This document shows, one piece after another, positions 8,909-17,825 of a stretch of 64,000 bases of DNA. The DNA lies in the NCBI RefSeq assembly GCF_031624495.1, contig NZ_JAMQOP010000001.1, positions 1,178,001-1,242,000 on the forward strand. The letters are read 5' to 3'. This stretch comes from Halogeometricum sp. S1BR25-6 (GTDB lineage Archaea; Halobacteriota; Halobacteria; Halobacteriales; Haloferacaceae). How positions within the stretch are numbered: the first letter of the stretch is position 1; each line of letters starts with the position of its first letter. Under the pieces are notes generated by a model that worked only from the letters and a program-made list of their open reading frames with translations, did no database searches and had not been told where the DNA came from. The position numbers and the translations under genes were made by a program.

Positions 8909-11113
8909 ATGAGCCTTCCCGACGCGGACCGCGAACTCGTCGTGGCCGAACTCGGACGCGACCCGACGCCTGCGGAGACGGTGCTCTTCGAGAACCTCTG
9001 GAGCGAACACTGCGCGTACCGCTCCTCGCGCCCCCTCCTCTCGGCGTTCTCCTCGGAGGGCGACCAGGTGGTCGTCGGTCCCGGCGACGACGCCGCCGTC
9101 GTCCGCCTGCCGACGTACGACGCCGACGGGAACGAGGTCGACTCGACCGATAGCGCCGGCGAGACGTACGTCACGCTGGGCATCGAGAGCCACAACCACC
9201 CCTCGTACGTCGACCCCTACGACGGCGCGGCGACGGGCGTCGGCGGCATCGTCCGCGACACGCTGTCGATGGGTGCCTACCCCATCGCCCTCGCCGACAG
9301 CCTCTACTTCGGCGGATTCGACCGCGAGCACTCCCGCTACCTTTTGGAGGGCGTCGTGGAGGGCATCGCCGACTACGGCAACGCCATCGGCGTCCCCACC
9401 GTCGCCGGCAGCGTCGAGTTCCACGACGGCTACGAGGGTAATCCGCTCGTCAACGTCGCCTGCGTCGGATTGCTGGACGAGGAACGCCTCGTGACGGCGG
9501 AGGCGCAGTCCGCGGGGAACAAACTCGTCCTCGTCGGCAACGCGACGGGCCGGGACGGCCTCGGCGGCGCCTCCTTCGCGAGCGAGGACCTCGCGGAGGA
9601 CGCCGAGACGGAGGACCGCCCGGCCGTGCAGGTGGGCGACCCCTACTCGGAGAAACTCCTGATAGAAGCGAACGAGGAACTCGTCGACGAGAGCCTCGTG
9701 GAGTCCGCACGCGACCTCGGTGCGGCAGGCCTCGGCGGCGCCTCCTCCGAACTCGTCGCCAAGGGCGGGTTCGGTGCCGACATCGACCTCGACCGCGTCC
9801 ACCAGCGCGAACCGAACATGAGTGCGTTGGAGATTCTCCTCGCGGAATCGCAGGAACGCATGTGCTACGAGGTGCGCGCGGAGAACCTGCCCCGAGTCAC
9901 CGAGATAGCCGAGAAGTACGACCTCGGCTGTTCGGTCATCGGCGAGGTCGCGGAGGGCAACTACGTCTGCACGAAGGACGGCGAGACGGTCGTCGACGTG
10001 CCCCCCGAGTTCCTCGCCGAAGGGGCGCCGATGAACGACCTCGACTCGGTCGAACCGGAGCAACCCGACCGCGACCTACCGGACGCCGAGTTGGAGGAGG
10101 CGTTCGAGGCTGTCGTCGGGTCGCCCTCGACGGCCTCCAAGCGGTGGGTGTACCGCCAGTACGACCACGAGGTCGGCCTCCGGACGGCGGTTCGACCCGG
10201 CGACGACGCGGCCGTGATGGCCATCAGGGAGGCGGGCGCAGCGCGGAGCGCCGCGGAATCGTCGAACGGCGACAGCCGTGAGACCGGCGCCGGACTCGCC
10301 ATCTCCTCGGGCGCCAACCCGAACTGGACGACGTGCGCCCCCTACGACGGCGCGCGCGCCGTCGCCTTGGAGAACGCGACGAACCTCGCGGCGAAGGGCG
10401 CGACGCCCCTCGCCGCCGTGGACTGCCTCAACGGCGGTAACCCCGAGAAGCCGGAGGTGTACGGCGGCTTCCGAGGTATCGTCGACGGCCTCGCCGACAT
10501 GTGCCGGGACCTCTCGGTGCCCGTCGTCGGCGGCAACGTCTCGCTGTACAACGACTCCGTGTCGGGACCCATCCCGCCGACGCCGACGCTGGCCGCCGTC
10601 GGGACGAAAGCCGGCTACGACGCCCCCCCGGCGGCGTTCGCGGGCGAGGGCGAACTCCTCCTCGTCGGCGAGTCCGGCGGCGCGCTCGGCGGGTCGGAGT
10701 TCCTCGCGCGGATGGGCGGGTCGGACGCGTTCCCGGCGCTCCCCGAGAACGCCAGCGAGGTGCTGACGGCGCTGGCCGAGGTGGCGGATAGAGAAGAGAC
10801 GCTCGCCGTCCACGACGTGAGCCACGGCGGCCTCGCCGTCTCGCTGGCCGAGATGGTCACCGCCGAGGCGGGCGCGGACGTGACGCTCGGAAGCCTTCTC
10901 ACGCTGTTCGACGAGACGCCGGGGCGCGCCGTCGTGGAGACGACGGACGCCGAGGCCGTCCGCGAGGCTCTCGACGGCGTCGCTCCCGTGACGACGCTCG
11001 GCGCCGCGACGACGGACGGGACGCTGTCGCTGTCCGTCGCCGGGGAGACGGTGGAGTACGACGCGGCGGCCGTCTCGGAACTCAGAGGCGCCCTCGCGAG
11101 AGAACTCGACTGA
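8909..11113 (+). CDS. purL: phosphoribosylformylglycinamidine synthase subunit PurL
   Basis: Synthetase subunit of the PurLQS complex in purine biosynthesis (FGAR to FGAM). 734 residues with the two-fold AIRS-like repeat: ESHNHPS near residue 91 in the first half, and a glycine-rich [14 protein letters not shown] in the C-terminal ATP-binding domain. An acidic/Ser-rich insertion around residues 435-458 ([19 protein letters not shown]) is an unstructured expansion. Length matches the small archaeal/Gram-positive PurL. A TATA-like sequence (TAGAAAGGTCTTAGAG) lies near the -27 position. Confidence 0.96.
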   Translation: MSLPDADRELVVAELGRDPTPAETVLFENLWSEHCAYRSSRPLLSAFSSEGDQVVVGPGDDAAVVRLPTYDADGNEVDSTDSAGETYVTLGIESHNHPSYVDPYDGAATGVGGIVRDTLSMGAYPIALADSLYFGGFDREHSRYLLEGVVEGIADYGNAIGVPTVAGSVEFHDGYEGNPLVNVACVGLLDEERLVTAEAQSAGNKLVLVGNATGRDGLGGASFASEDLAEDAETEDRPAVQVGDPYSEKLLIEANEELVDESLVESARDLGAAGLGGASSELVAKGGFGADIDLDRVHQREPNMSALEILLAESQERMCYEVRAENLPRVTEIAEKYDLGCSVIGEVAEGNYVCTKDGETVVDVPPEFLAEGAPMNDLDSVEPEQPDRDLPDAELEEAFEAVVGSPSTASKRWVYRQYDHEVGLRTAVRPGDDAAVMAIREAGAARSAAESSNGDSRETGAGLAISSGANPNWTTCAPYDGARAVALENATNLAAKGATPLAAVDCLNGGNPEKPEVYGGFRGIVDGLADMCRDLSVPVVGGNVSLYNDSVSGPIPPTPTLAAVGTKAGYDAPPAAFAGEGELLLVGESGGALGGSEFLARMGGSDAFPALPENASEVLTALAEVADREETLAVHDVSHGGLAVSLAEMVTAEAGADVTLGSLLTLFDETPGRAVVETTDAEAVREALDGVAPVTTLGAATTDGTLSLSVAGETVEYDAAAVSELRGALARELD

Positions 11114-11114
11114 C

Positions 11115-11171
11115 CGGCTCAGTTCGGTTCAGTTCGGTCCAACTTAGTTCAAGCTTAGTTCAGCTCAGTTC
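11115..11171. repeat. degenerate AGTTC short-repeat tract between convergent genes
   Basis: About six copies of AGTTC/AGTTCGGT-type units spaced 5-13 bases apart lie between the purL stop and the end of the convergent gene at 11165; the tract runs into the 3' end of that gene. The composition is lower in GC than the surroundings. It may act as a bidirectional termination region. Confidence 0.5.
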
Positions 11172-11674
11172 CGCTCTCTCCGCCCCTCGACGCGCTCTAT
11201 CGCCTCCTCTTCGACCGATAGCTCCAGCGACTCCTCGCCGTTCTGCGCGCCGAACGGGAGCGAGGAGCCGAGTTCTCCGTCGCCCTCGCCGGGGACGGAC
11301 GAGGTGGTCTCGACGGAGACGAAGTACAGCGAGCGCGCGTCGGCGGAGCCGCTGGCGTGACCGAAGTGGAGGTACGCCTCCGACTCGGACTCCAGGAGGC
11401 GCAGCACGTCGTCAAACTCCGCGAGGTCGAAGTACGCCCAGACGTCGAGACTCTTCTCGGAGTCGACGCCGGTGACGACCCCCGTCTCTCCGGTCTCCGT
11501 CCGGTCGGGCGTGAACAGGAGCGTCGCCTCGTCGCGGGACGCCTCGCTCTCACTTCGAGCGTCGTCACCGTCGTCGCCGCCGGCCGGCGATTGGAGGACG
11601 ATTCGTCGTTTGATGGGGCTCCACGGTTCGACCGCGACGTCGTAATCCGCGACTTCGAACTTGGCGGTAGGCAC
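11165..11674 (-). CDS. conserved haloarchaeal protein of unknown function
   Basis: 169 residues, acidic. The N-terminal half has beta-strand-like alternation (VADYDVAVEPWSP, RRIVLQSP), a variable Asp/Ser/Glu linker, then DVWAYFDLAEFDDVLRLLES and YLHFGHASGS segments, and a disordered Glu-rich tail. No catalytic motif, signal peptide or TM segment. I recognise it only as the kind of small conserved protein found across Halobacteria. It is convergent with purL. Confidence 0.7.
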   Translation of the reverse strand: MPTAKFEVADYDVAVEPWSPIKRRIVLQSPAGGDDGDDARSESEASRDEATLLFTPDRTETGETGVVTGVDSEKSLDVWAYFDLAEFDDVLRLLESESEAYLHFGHASGSADARSLYFVSVETTSSVPGEGDGELGSSLPFGAQNGEESLELSVEEEAIERVEGRRERN

Positions 11675-11747
11675 ACTCCGGTTTCGGACCCGCCGATGAA
11701 AAGTCTGGTAGCCGACGCGCCGTTCCGGGAGTCAGCCCTCCCTCGCG

Positions 11748-12716
11748 CTACGGTTCGAGGACAACTTTCCCGACGCTCTGCCTGCTCTCCAGATACTCCT
11801 GCGCCTCGGCGGCGTCTTCGAGGGAGAACGTCTCGCCGACGACGACGTCGAGTTCCCCCTGCGCGAGCAGTCGCTGGAGGTCGCTGACCGCGCCGAGGAC
11901 GCGCGAGGGGTCCTTCTCGATGGCGTTGCCGAGGTGGAAGCCGAGCACCGACTTGTTCTCGAACAGGAGGTCGGTGGTGTCCGGCGTCGCCACGTCGCCG
12001 GAGGCGGCGCCGTAGACGACGATGCGTCCGAAGGAGGCGAGGGCGTCGAGGCTTCGCTCGAACGTCTCGCCGTTGACGCCGTCCAACACGAGGTCGACCC
12101 CCTCGCCGTCGGTCTCGGCCTCGACCGTCTCGCGGAAGTCCTCCTCCTCGTAGTTGACGCCGTGGTCTAAACCGAGGTCGGCGGCGAGTTCGAGTTTCTC
12201 CGCGGTGCTCGCGGTGCCGAACGACTCCGCGTCGGCGTGGTCGGCCAACTGGACGGCGGCCGTCCCGACGCCGCCCGCCGCTGCGTGGACGAGGACGCGG
12301 TCGTGAGCGGTCAGGTCGCCCCAGTTGTGCAGGCAGTTGTGGGCGGTGAGGAACTGGACGGGGAACCCGGCCGCCTCCGGGAACGACATCGACTCGGGCA
12401 CCTCGAACAGCGACGCCGCGGGCGCGACGACGTACTCAGCGTACGCTTCCGGGGCGAGGGCGACGACCCGGTCGCCGACCTCCCGGTCGACGTCGTCGCC
12501 GACGGCGTCGACGGTGCCCGCCGCCTCCATGCCGGGGACGAACGGGGGTTCCGGACCGCCGCGGTAGTGGCCGCGGCGCTGCATCACGTCCGCGAAGTTG
12601 AGCCCCGCGGCGGCGACTTCGATTCTGACCTCACCCGGACCGGGTTCGGGAACGTCGGTCTCGCGCGTTTCGAGGACGTCGCTGGTACCGAACTCGGTGA
12701 CGACGATAGACTTCAC
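11748..12716 (-). CDS. quinone oxidoreductase-like MDR-family dehydrogenase
   Basis: 322-residue member of the medium-chain dehydrogenase/reductase superfamily, zeta-crystallin/quinone oxidoreductase branch. A GroES-like N-terminal domain carries AGLNFADVMQRRGHY and PGMEAAGTV; the NAD(P)-binding motif is AAAGGVGTAAVQLA. The catalytic and structural zinc cysteines of alcohol dehydrogenases are absent, as expected for quinone reductases. The predicted role is NADPH-dependent reduction of quinones or enones. Monocistronic by spacing. Confidence 0.88.
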   Translation of the reverse strand: MKSIVVTEFGTSDVLETRETDVPEPGPGEVRIEVAAAGLNFADVMQRRGHYRGGPEPPFVPGMEAAGTVDAVGDDVDREVGDRVVALAPEAYAEYVVAPAASLFEVPESMSFPEAAGFPVQFLTAHNCLHNWGDLTAHDRVLVHAAAGGVGTAAVQLADHADAESFGTASTAEKLELAADLGLDHGVNYEEEDFRETVEAETDGEGVDLVLDGVNGETFERSLDALASFGRIVVYGAASGDVATPDTTDLLFENKSVLGFHLGNAIEKDPSRVLGAVSDLQRLLAQGELDVVVGETFSLEDAAEAQEYLESRQSVGKVVLEP

Positions 12717-12767
12717 ACCGGTGTTTCGGTCGCTCGACTCAAAAGCGACCGGAAGGCGGAAGCGGAC

Positions 12768-12986
12768 CTACAGGAGGAACGGCAGTCCGAAGATGACCGC
12801 GAGGCCGACGACGAGGACGACGAATCCGGTCGCCGCCTTTCCGGTCGAGAACTCCTGCATCGGAGCGGTGACGCGGCCGGGGTCAGAAGAGTGGTGCGCC
12901 TCGGGGAACTGGTCGTGGTCGCTCTCGAACTCTTCGCTCGGGTTCCGATAGTCGTCGTCGGGGTTCTCGCGGGTGTCGTCGCTCAT
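12768..12986 (-). CDS. small C-tail membrane protein
   Basis: 72 residues: an acidic, Asp/Glu/Asn-rich cytoplasmic part (DDTRENPDDDY, HHSSDPGRV) then a single C-terminal TM helix (GFVVLVVGLAVIFGLPFLL) that reaches the last residue. This layout recurs in short haloarchaeal proteins. The long minus-strand frame running up to 14954 overlaps the alpha-glucosidase and is spurious; ATG at 12986 is the plausible start. Function unknown. Confidence 0.65.
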   Translation of the reverse strand: MSDDTRENPDDDYRNPSEEFESDHDQFPEAHHSSDPGRVTAPMQEFSTGKAATGFVVLVVGLAVIFGLPFLL

Positions 12987-13045
12987 ACGCGGTCGTTCGG
13001 GTTCCCGCCTAAAAGAACATCCGAATCGCGAGGCGGGCAGGGATG

Positions 13046-13053
13046 CTAAGTAC
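13046..13053 (+). promoter_or_regulatory. TATA-like box of the GH13 gene
   Basis: CTAAGTAC centred about 25 bases upstream of the ATG at 13074, placing transcription start at or next to the start codon (leaderless). Confidence 0.5.
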
Positions 13054-13073
13054 GCTTCCGACGACGACGGCGT

Positions 13074-14852
13074 ATGGACGACGCGAGCGGAGACGGCGCG
13101 GCCGAGCGCCTGCCGAACGGCGAGGAGCGGCGGTGGTGGAAGGAGGCGGTCGTCTACCAGATCTATCCGCGGAGCTTCAACGACTCCGACGGAGACGGAG
13201 TCGGCGACATCCCCGGCATCACCGAACGGGTCGACCACCTCGACGACCTGGGGGTGGACGTGGTGTGGCTCAACCCCGTCTACGAGTCGCCGCAGGCCGA
13301 CAACGGCTACGACATCGCCGACTACCGCGCTATCGACTCCGAGTACGGCACGATGGCCGACTGGGAGGACCTCCGCGACGCCCTCCACGACCGGGACATC
13401 CGTCTCATCATGGACCTCGTGGTGAACCACACCTCCGACGAGCACGAGTGGTTTCGGAACGCGCTCGAATCGACGGACGCCGAGTACCGCGACTACTACA
13501 TCTGGCGCGAGGGGCGCGACGCCGCCGAGGCGGACCGCGAGTACGAACTCGGCCCCGCGGACGAGGCGCCGCCGAACGACTGGGAGTCGTTCTTCGGCGG
13601 TCCGGCGTGGGAGTACCACGAGGGCACCGGCGAGTGGTACCTCCACCTGTTCGACCGCAAGCAACCGGACCTGAACTGGGAGAACCCGGCCGTCCGCGAC
13701 GACGTCTTCGAGATGATGAACTGGTGGATAGAGAAGAGCATCGACGGCTTCCGGATGGACGTCATCAACCTCATTTCCAAGCCCGACGGCCTGCCGGACA
13801 CCGACCCCGAGGCGGGGATTCGGACCATCGACCGCGCGGCGAACGGGCCGCGCGTCCACGAGTACCTCGACGAGATGCGCGACCGCGTCCTCGACCGCGG
13901 GCTTCTCACCGTCGGCGAGATGATCGGCGACCCGCTTCCGCTGGACCACGCGCGCCGCTACGTCTCGCCCGACGAGGACGGCGACGGCCTCTCGATGCTG
14001 TTTCACTTCGAGCACGTGCTCATCGACCGGGGCGACCGCATCTGGGAGACGAGCGATTGGGACCTCACCGACCTGAAGGCCGTCTTCGACCGCTGGCAGG
14101 ACGCCTTCGCCGAGGAGGGATGGAACTCGCTGTACCTGAACAACCACGACCAACCGCGGATGGTCTCTCGCTTCGGCGACGACGGGGAGTATCGTCGGGA
14201 GTCGGCGAAACTGCTCGGTACTCTGCTCCACACGCTCCGCGGGACGCCGTACGTCTACCAGGGCGAGGAGTTGGGGATGACCAACTACCCCTTCGACTCG
14301 CTCGACGACTTCCGCGACGTGGAGACGCTCAACCCCGTCCGAAGCGCCCTCGACAGCGGCGAGGTGGCGTCGTTCGGCGCGGTTCGCGACGCCCTCCGTG
14401 CCAACAGTCGGGACAACGCCCGGACGCCGATGCAGTGGTCCGACGACGAGCACGCCGGATTCTCCGAGTCGGAACCCTGGATCGGCGTCAACCCGAACTA
14501 CCCCGAGGTGAACGCCGCGGCCGAACGCGACGACGAGGGGTCGGTGTACGAGTACTACCGGCGTCTCGTCGAGTTCCGCGGCGAGAACGACGTGGTGGTC
14601 TACGGCGACTACCACCCGTTCGTGCAGGACCACGAACGGGTGTGGGCGTACACGCGAACGCTGGGCGAGAAGCGACTGTTCGTCGCGCTCAACTTCGCGG
14701 GCCGGGAGACCACCGTCGAAATCCCCGTCGAGGCCGACGAGGCGACGCTGGCGCTGTCGAACTACGACGGCGGCGGGCGGGCGGTCTCGGAACTGCTCGC
14801 CGGCGAGTTCCGCCTCCGGCCGTGGGAGGCGCGGGTGTACCGACTCGCGTGA
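13074..14852 (+). CDS. GH13 alpha-glucosidase / oligo-1,6-glucosidase-type
   Basis: 592-residue glycoside hydrolase of family 13 (subfamily with oligo-1,6-glucosidase, trehalulose hydrolase and maltase). The (beta/alpha)8 signatures are present: YQIYPRSF near the N-terminus, DLVVNHTSDEH, GFRMDVINLI (nucleophile Asp), LLTVGEMIG (acid/base Glu) and LNNHDQPR (transition-state Asp), then a beta-sandwich C-terminus. The QIYPRSFNDSDGDGVGDIPGI opening is typical of intracellular alpha-1,4/1,6-glucosidases; no signal peptide. Linkage specificity cannot be decided from motifs alone. Confidence 0.92.
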   Translation: MDDASGDGAAERLPNGEERRWWKEAVVYQIYPRSFNDSDGDGVGDIPGITERVDHLDDLGVDVVWLNPVYESPQADNGYDIADYRAIDSEYGTMADWEDLRDALHDRDIRLIMDLVVNHTSDEHEWFRNALESTDAEYRDYYIWREGRDAAEADREYELGPADEAPPNDWESFFGGPAWEYHEGTGEWYLHLFDRKQPDLNWENPAVRDDVFEMMNWWIEKSIDGFRMDVINLISKPDGLPDTDPEAGIRTIDRAANGPRVHEYLDEMRDRVLDRGLLTVGEMIGDPLPLDHARRYVSPDEDGDGLSMLFHFEHVLIDRGDRIWETSDWDLTDLKAVFDRWQDAFAEEGWNSLYLNNHDQPRMVSRFGDDGEYRRESAKLLGTLLHTLRGTPYVYQGEELGMTNYPFDSLDDFRDVETLNPVRSALDSGEVASFGAVRDALRANSRDNARTPMQWSDDEHAGFSESEPWIGVNPNYPEVNAAAERDDEGSVYEYYRRLVEFRGENDVVVYGDYHPFVQDHERVWAYTRTLGEKRLFVALNFAGRETTVEIPVEADEATLALSNYDGGGRAVSELLAGEFRLRPWEARVYRLA

Positions 14853-14984
14853 GACGGGCGCGACCGACGGCCGCGGGGCGAGCGCTCTCGGTCGTCGCGG
14901 GGGCGAACAGGCGACACGCGGTCCGCTCCGCTCCCGGCGCGGCGTGTCGCGCACCCGCGGACGCGCCGGGTCGTCGGTCAGGAC

Positions 14985-15003
14985 ACGGGACCGCTGGTCC
15001 CGT
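14985..15003. promoter_or_regulatory. perfect 8-3-8 inverted repeat upstream of hisF
   Basis: ACGGGACC, spacer GCT, GGTCCCGT. It sits in a 251-base gap, about 100 bases upstream of hisF and 130 bases downstream of the glucosidase. It could be an operator or the hairpin of a terminator; no T-run follows. The rest of the gap (14853-15103) holds only a possible TATA element (GTATATGA, 15008-15015). Confidence 0.4.
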
Positions 15004-15103
15004 CCCCGTATATGAACGTTCGTGGCGTCGGCGCCGCGTTCGGCGCAAGGACGGCGACAGTCGAAACCGTCAAACGGCCCATACGCGAACTCGGTAGCAA
15101 GGA

Positions 15104-15916
15104 ATGCTCACGAAGCGTATCATCCCCTGTATCGACGTCGACCTAGACGACGACGGGAACCCCGCCGTCTACACCGGCGTCAACTTCGAGGACCTGAAGC
15201 ACACCGGCGACCCGGTGGAGATGGCCAAGCGGTACAACGAGGCGGGCGCCGACGAGTTCGTCTTCCTCGACATCACCGCCTCCGCAGAGGGGCGCGCGAC
15301 GATGCTCGACACCGTCTCGCGCGTCGCGGACGAAGTGTTCATCCCGCTGACCGTCGGCGGCGGCATCCGCACCCGCGAGGACATCAAAGAGACCCTCCGT
15401 GCGGGGGCCGACAAGGTGTCCATCAACACCGCGGCGCTCCGGAACCCCGACCTGGTGAACGAGGGCGCGCGGGCGTTCGGGTCGCAGTGCATCGTCATCT
15501 CGGTGGACGCCCGGCGGCGCTACGACGAGGCCGGCGAGCACTACGTCGAGGTGGACGGCGAGTCCTGCTGGTTCGAGTGCACCGTCAAGGGCGGTCGCGA
15601 GGGGACGGACGTCGACGTGGTCGAGTGGGCCGCGGAGGCAGAGTCCCGCGGCGCGGGCGAACTGTTCGTCAACTCCATCGACGCCGACGGGACGAAGGAC
15701 GGCTACGACATTCCGCTCACCAAAGCCGTCTGCGACGAGGTGTCGACGCCGGTCATCGCCTCCTCGGGGTGCGGGGGGCCGGAGGACATGTACGAGGTGT
15801 TCACCGAGGCGAACGCCGACGCCGGCCTCGCAGCCTCCATCTTCCACTTCGACGAGTACTCTATCCGCGACGTGAAGGAGTATCTCGACGAACGCGACGT
15901 CCCCGTCCGACTCTGA
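15104..15916 (+). CDS. hisF: imidazole glycerol phosphate synthase cyclase subunit HisF
   Basis: 270-residue TIM barrel that closes the imidazole ring in histidine biosynthesis, using ammonia delivered by HisH. The catalytic aspartates lie in IIPCIDVD and in the [13 protein letters not shown] loop, and phosphate-binding VGGGIRT and [11 protein letters not shown] motifs are present. An acidic insertion around residues 140-150 ([12 protein letters not shown]) is typical of halophilic versions. The ATG has an AAGGA element just upstream. No other his gene is in the window, as usual for scattered haloarchaeal his genes. Confidence 0.96.
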   Translation: MLTKRIIPCIDVDLDDDGNPAVYTGVNFEDLKHTGDPVEMAKRYNEAGADEFVFLDITASAEGRATMLDTVSRVADEVFIPLTVGGGIRTREDIKETLRAGADKVSINTAALRNPDLVNEGARAFGSQCIVISVDARRRYDEAGEHYVEVDGESCWFECTVKGGREGTDVDVVEWAAEAESRGAGELFVNSIDADGTKDGYDIPLTKAVCDEVSTPVIASSGCGGPEDMYEVFTEANADAGLAASIFHFDEYSIRDVKEYLDERDVPVRL

Positions 15917-16034
15917 GTCGGGACGGTCAGGAGTTCGCGGAGCATGCGGGGCGTGCGGGCCCGCCCTCGACCGGTCGTGCGGCGTCGGCGCGGGACGCGA
16001 CGGCGTTCAAGTTCTCCGAGCGCGTACTGGGGCT

Positions 16035-16589
16035 GTGAGCTCCTTCGACACCGACGCGTGGCGCGACGCGCTACTGACGAGCCGCGAGCACAAAGACGAG
16101 TACTTCGCCCGCGACCCGAACTCGCCGATTCCGGCTGACCAGCGCGAGACGTTCGACGGTCTCTCGTACTTCGACCCCGAGGAGTCGTACCGCGTCGTCG
16201 TCGAACTGGACGAGTACGAGGACAAAGAGACCATCACCGTCGAGACGACGACCGAGGGCGAACGCGACTACCTCGTCTGGGGGTCGTTCGCGTTCGAGAT
16301 AGCGGGAACGGACGTGACGCTCGACGCCTACCGTTCGGACCCCGAAGAGAACCGCCTGTGGGTGCCGTTCCGCGACGAAACCAGCGGCGAGGAGACGTAC
16401 GGCGCGGGGCGCTATCTCGACTTGGAGGACCCGGACGACCGGGAGGACGACGCGTGGGTACTCGACTTCAACGCGGCGTACAACCCGTTCTGCGCCTACA
16501 GCGACCGCTACGAGTGTCCGTTGGTTCCGGCGGAGAACTGGCTCGACGTGCCGATTCGCGCCGGCGAAAAGACGTATCGGCCGGACTGA
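16035..16589 (+). CDS. DUF1684 family protein
   Basis: 184 residues. The family hallmark is near the C-terminus, YNPFCAYSDRYECPLVPAEN followed by a LDVPIRAGEKTY ending; the middle carries the VWGSFAFEIAG and PFRDETSGEETYGAGRYLD segments. Starts at GTG 16035, with an N-terminus (SREHKDEYFARDPNSPI) that aligns with family expectations. DUF1684 proteins are widespread in bacteria and haloarchaea, with no firmly assigned biochemical function. The gene is convergent with rpoL, six bases apart. Confidence 0.88.
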   Translation: MSSFDTDAWRDALLTSREHKDEYFARDPNSPIPADQRETFDGLSYFDPEESYRVVVELDEYEDKETITVETTTEGERDYLVWGSFAFEIAGTDVTLDAYRSDPEENRLWVPFRDETSGEETYGAGRYLDLEDPDDREDDAWVLDFNAAYNPFCAYSDRYECPLVPAENWLDVPIRAGEKTYRPD

Positions 16590-16595
16590 CCCGGA

Positions 16596-16880
16596 CTACA
16601 GCGCGGCTTCGAACTCGTTCGTGAAGTCCGCCGAGAGGTCCTGCACGCGCCGGGAGGCGTCCCCGAGGGCGTCCAGCGGGTCCGTACCCGGTTCGGTCCG
16701 CACCGAGAGGATGGGGTCGGTCTGACCGCCCGACTGCTCGGGGTTCATGTCGTACGTCGCCGCGGCGACGCCCGGCGTCTCCAGCAGGGCGCCCTTGATG
16801 ACGTTCATGAAGGTGTGGTCCTCGCCCGCGATTTCGAGGCGGAGTTCCTCGTCCGTCTTGTTGATGACCCGCAGTTCCAT
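16596..16880 (-). CDS. rpoL: DNA-directed RNA polymerase subunit L
   Basis: 94-residue Rpb11/AC19-like assembly subunit that pairs with RpoD (alpha-like). The conserved dimerisation core is visible: EDHTFMNVIKGALLETPGV followed by AAATYDMNPEQSGG, then a helical C-terminus (DALGDASRRVQDLSADF). Length matches archaeal RpoL. The ATG at 16880 aligns with the family N-terminus. Confidence 0.95.
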   Translation of the reverse strand: MELRVINKTDEELRLEIAGEDHTFMNVIKGALLETPGVAAATYDMNPEQSGGQTDPILSVRTEPGTDPLDALGDASRRVQDLSADFTNEFEAAL

Positions 16881-16919
16881 GCACTCCCCTTCCCGGTGAC
16901 GGCGTTTCAGTATTTCGTC

Positions 16920-17759
16920 TTATCCGAGGAGGAACGACCGCAACTCCTCGCGATAGGCGTCCGGGCGGTCCTGCATCACCCAGTGTCTCGCGTCGTCGAG
17001 TCCTCGTACCTCGGCGCTGCGCAGGTCGTCCCGCAACCGTTCGGCGTACGAGACGGGTTGGAACTCGTCGTCCGCGCCCCAGAGCAGGAGCGTCTCGGCG
17101 GTGATGTCATCGTAGTCGAGTTCGGTCGTGTGGTTCGTGTTCGTCGCGACGGCGTTTCGGCTCAGGGAGACCGCCCCCTGCTCGGACCGCCACTGGGATT
17201 TCATCCCCTCCACGAACTCCTCGCTCGGGTCGTCGTCGAAGAGCGTCTTCCGGTACAGACCGTCGAGCATCTCCTGTAGGTCCTCGACGTCGTTCTCCTC
17301 GACCGTCGACGGGAGGCCGATGTCGTTGACGGCCTCGATGGGCCAGGAGTCGTACGCGACGGCGTTCGAGAGAACGAGTTCGTCGACGGCGTCCGGTCGG
17401 TGCGACGCGTACCGGAGACCGACGCCGCCGCCGAGGTCGTGCCCGACGAACGAGACCGTCTCGACCCCGAGTTCGTCGAGCAGGCCGTCGATCATCTCCT
17501 CCTGCGCTCGGATCGACCGGTCGAAGCCGTCGGCCATCGACGAGTTGCCGTAGCCGACCATGTCGGGAACGATCACTCTGCGCTCGTCTTCGAGACCGGG
17601 GACGACGTCGCGCCAGAGGAACGACCACGTCGGAATCCCGTGCAGGAGCACGACGGGGTCGCCCGACCCCTCGTCGTAGAAGGCGACGTCGAGGTCGTGT
17701 CCGTCGACGGCGACGGTCGTCGAGTCCTGTCGCTCCGTCCACTCGCTGTGTCGTGACAT
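16920..17759 (-). CDS. alpha/beta hydrolase with Asp nucleophile (haloalkane dehalogenase / epoxide hydrolase-like)
   Basis: 279 residues. The fold motifs are VVLLHGIPTWSFLWRDV (oxyanion loop HGxPTxS), nucleophile elbow SFVGHDLGGGVGLRY, acid-bearing LLWGADDEF and catalytic His in LDDARHW. The nucleophile is Asp rather than Ser, which in this superfamily marks haloalkane dehalogenases, fluoroacetate dehalogenases and epoxide hydrolases. The halide-binding Trp next to the nucleophile (HDWG) is replaced by Leu, which weakens the dehalogenase reading. No signal peptide. Substrate unknown. Confidence 0.85.
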   Translation of the reverse strand: MSRHSEWTERQDSTTVAVDGHDLDVAFYDEGSGDPVVLLHGIPTWSFLWRDVVPGLEDERRVIVPDMVGYGNSSMADGFDRSIRAQEEMIDGLLDELGVETVSFVGHDLGGGVGLRYASHRPDAVDELVLSNAVAYDSWPIEAVNDIGLPSTVEENDVEDLQEMLDGLYRKTLFDDDPSEEFVEGMKSQWRSEQGAVSLSRNAVATNTNHTTELDYDDITAETLLLWGADDEFQPVSYAERLRDDLRSAEVRGLDDARHWVMQDRPDAYREELRSFLLG

Positions 17760-17825
17760 GGTCGGCTAGCCGGCGGCCGTTTCCATAGTCCTCCCGGCCG
17801 ACCGGACGGCGCCCATAATCAGACG

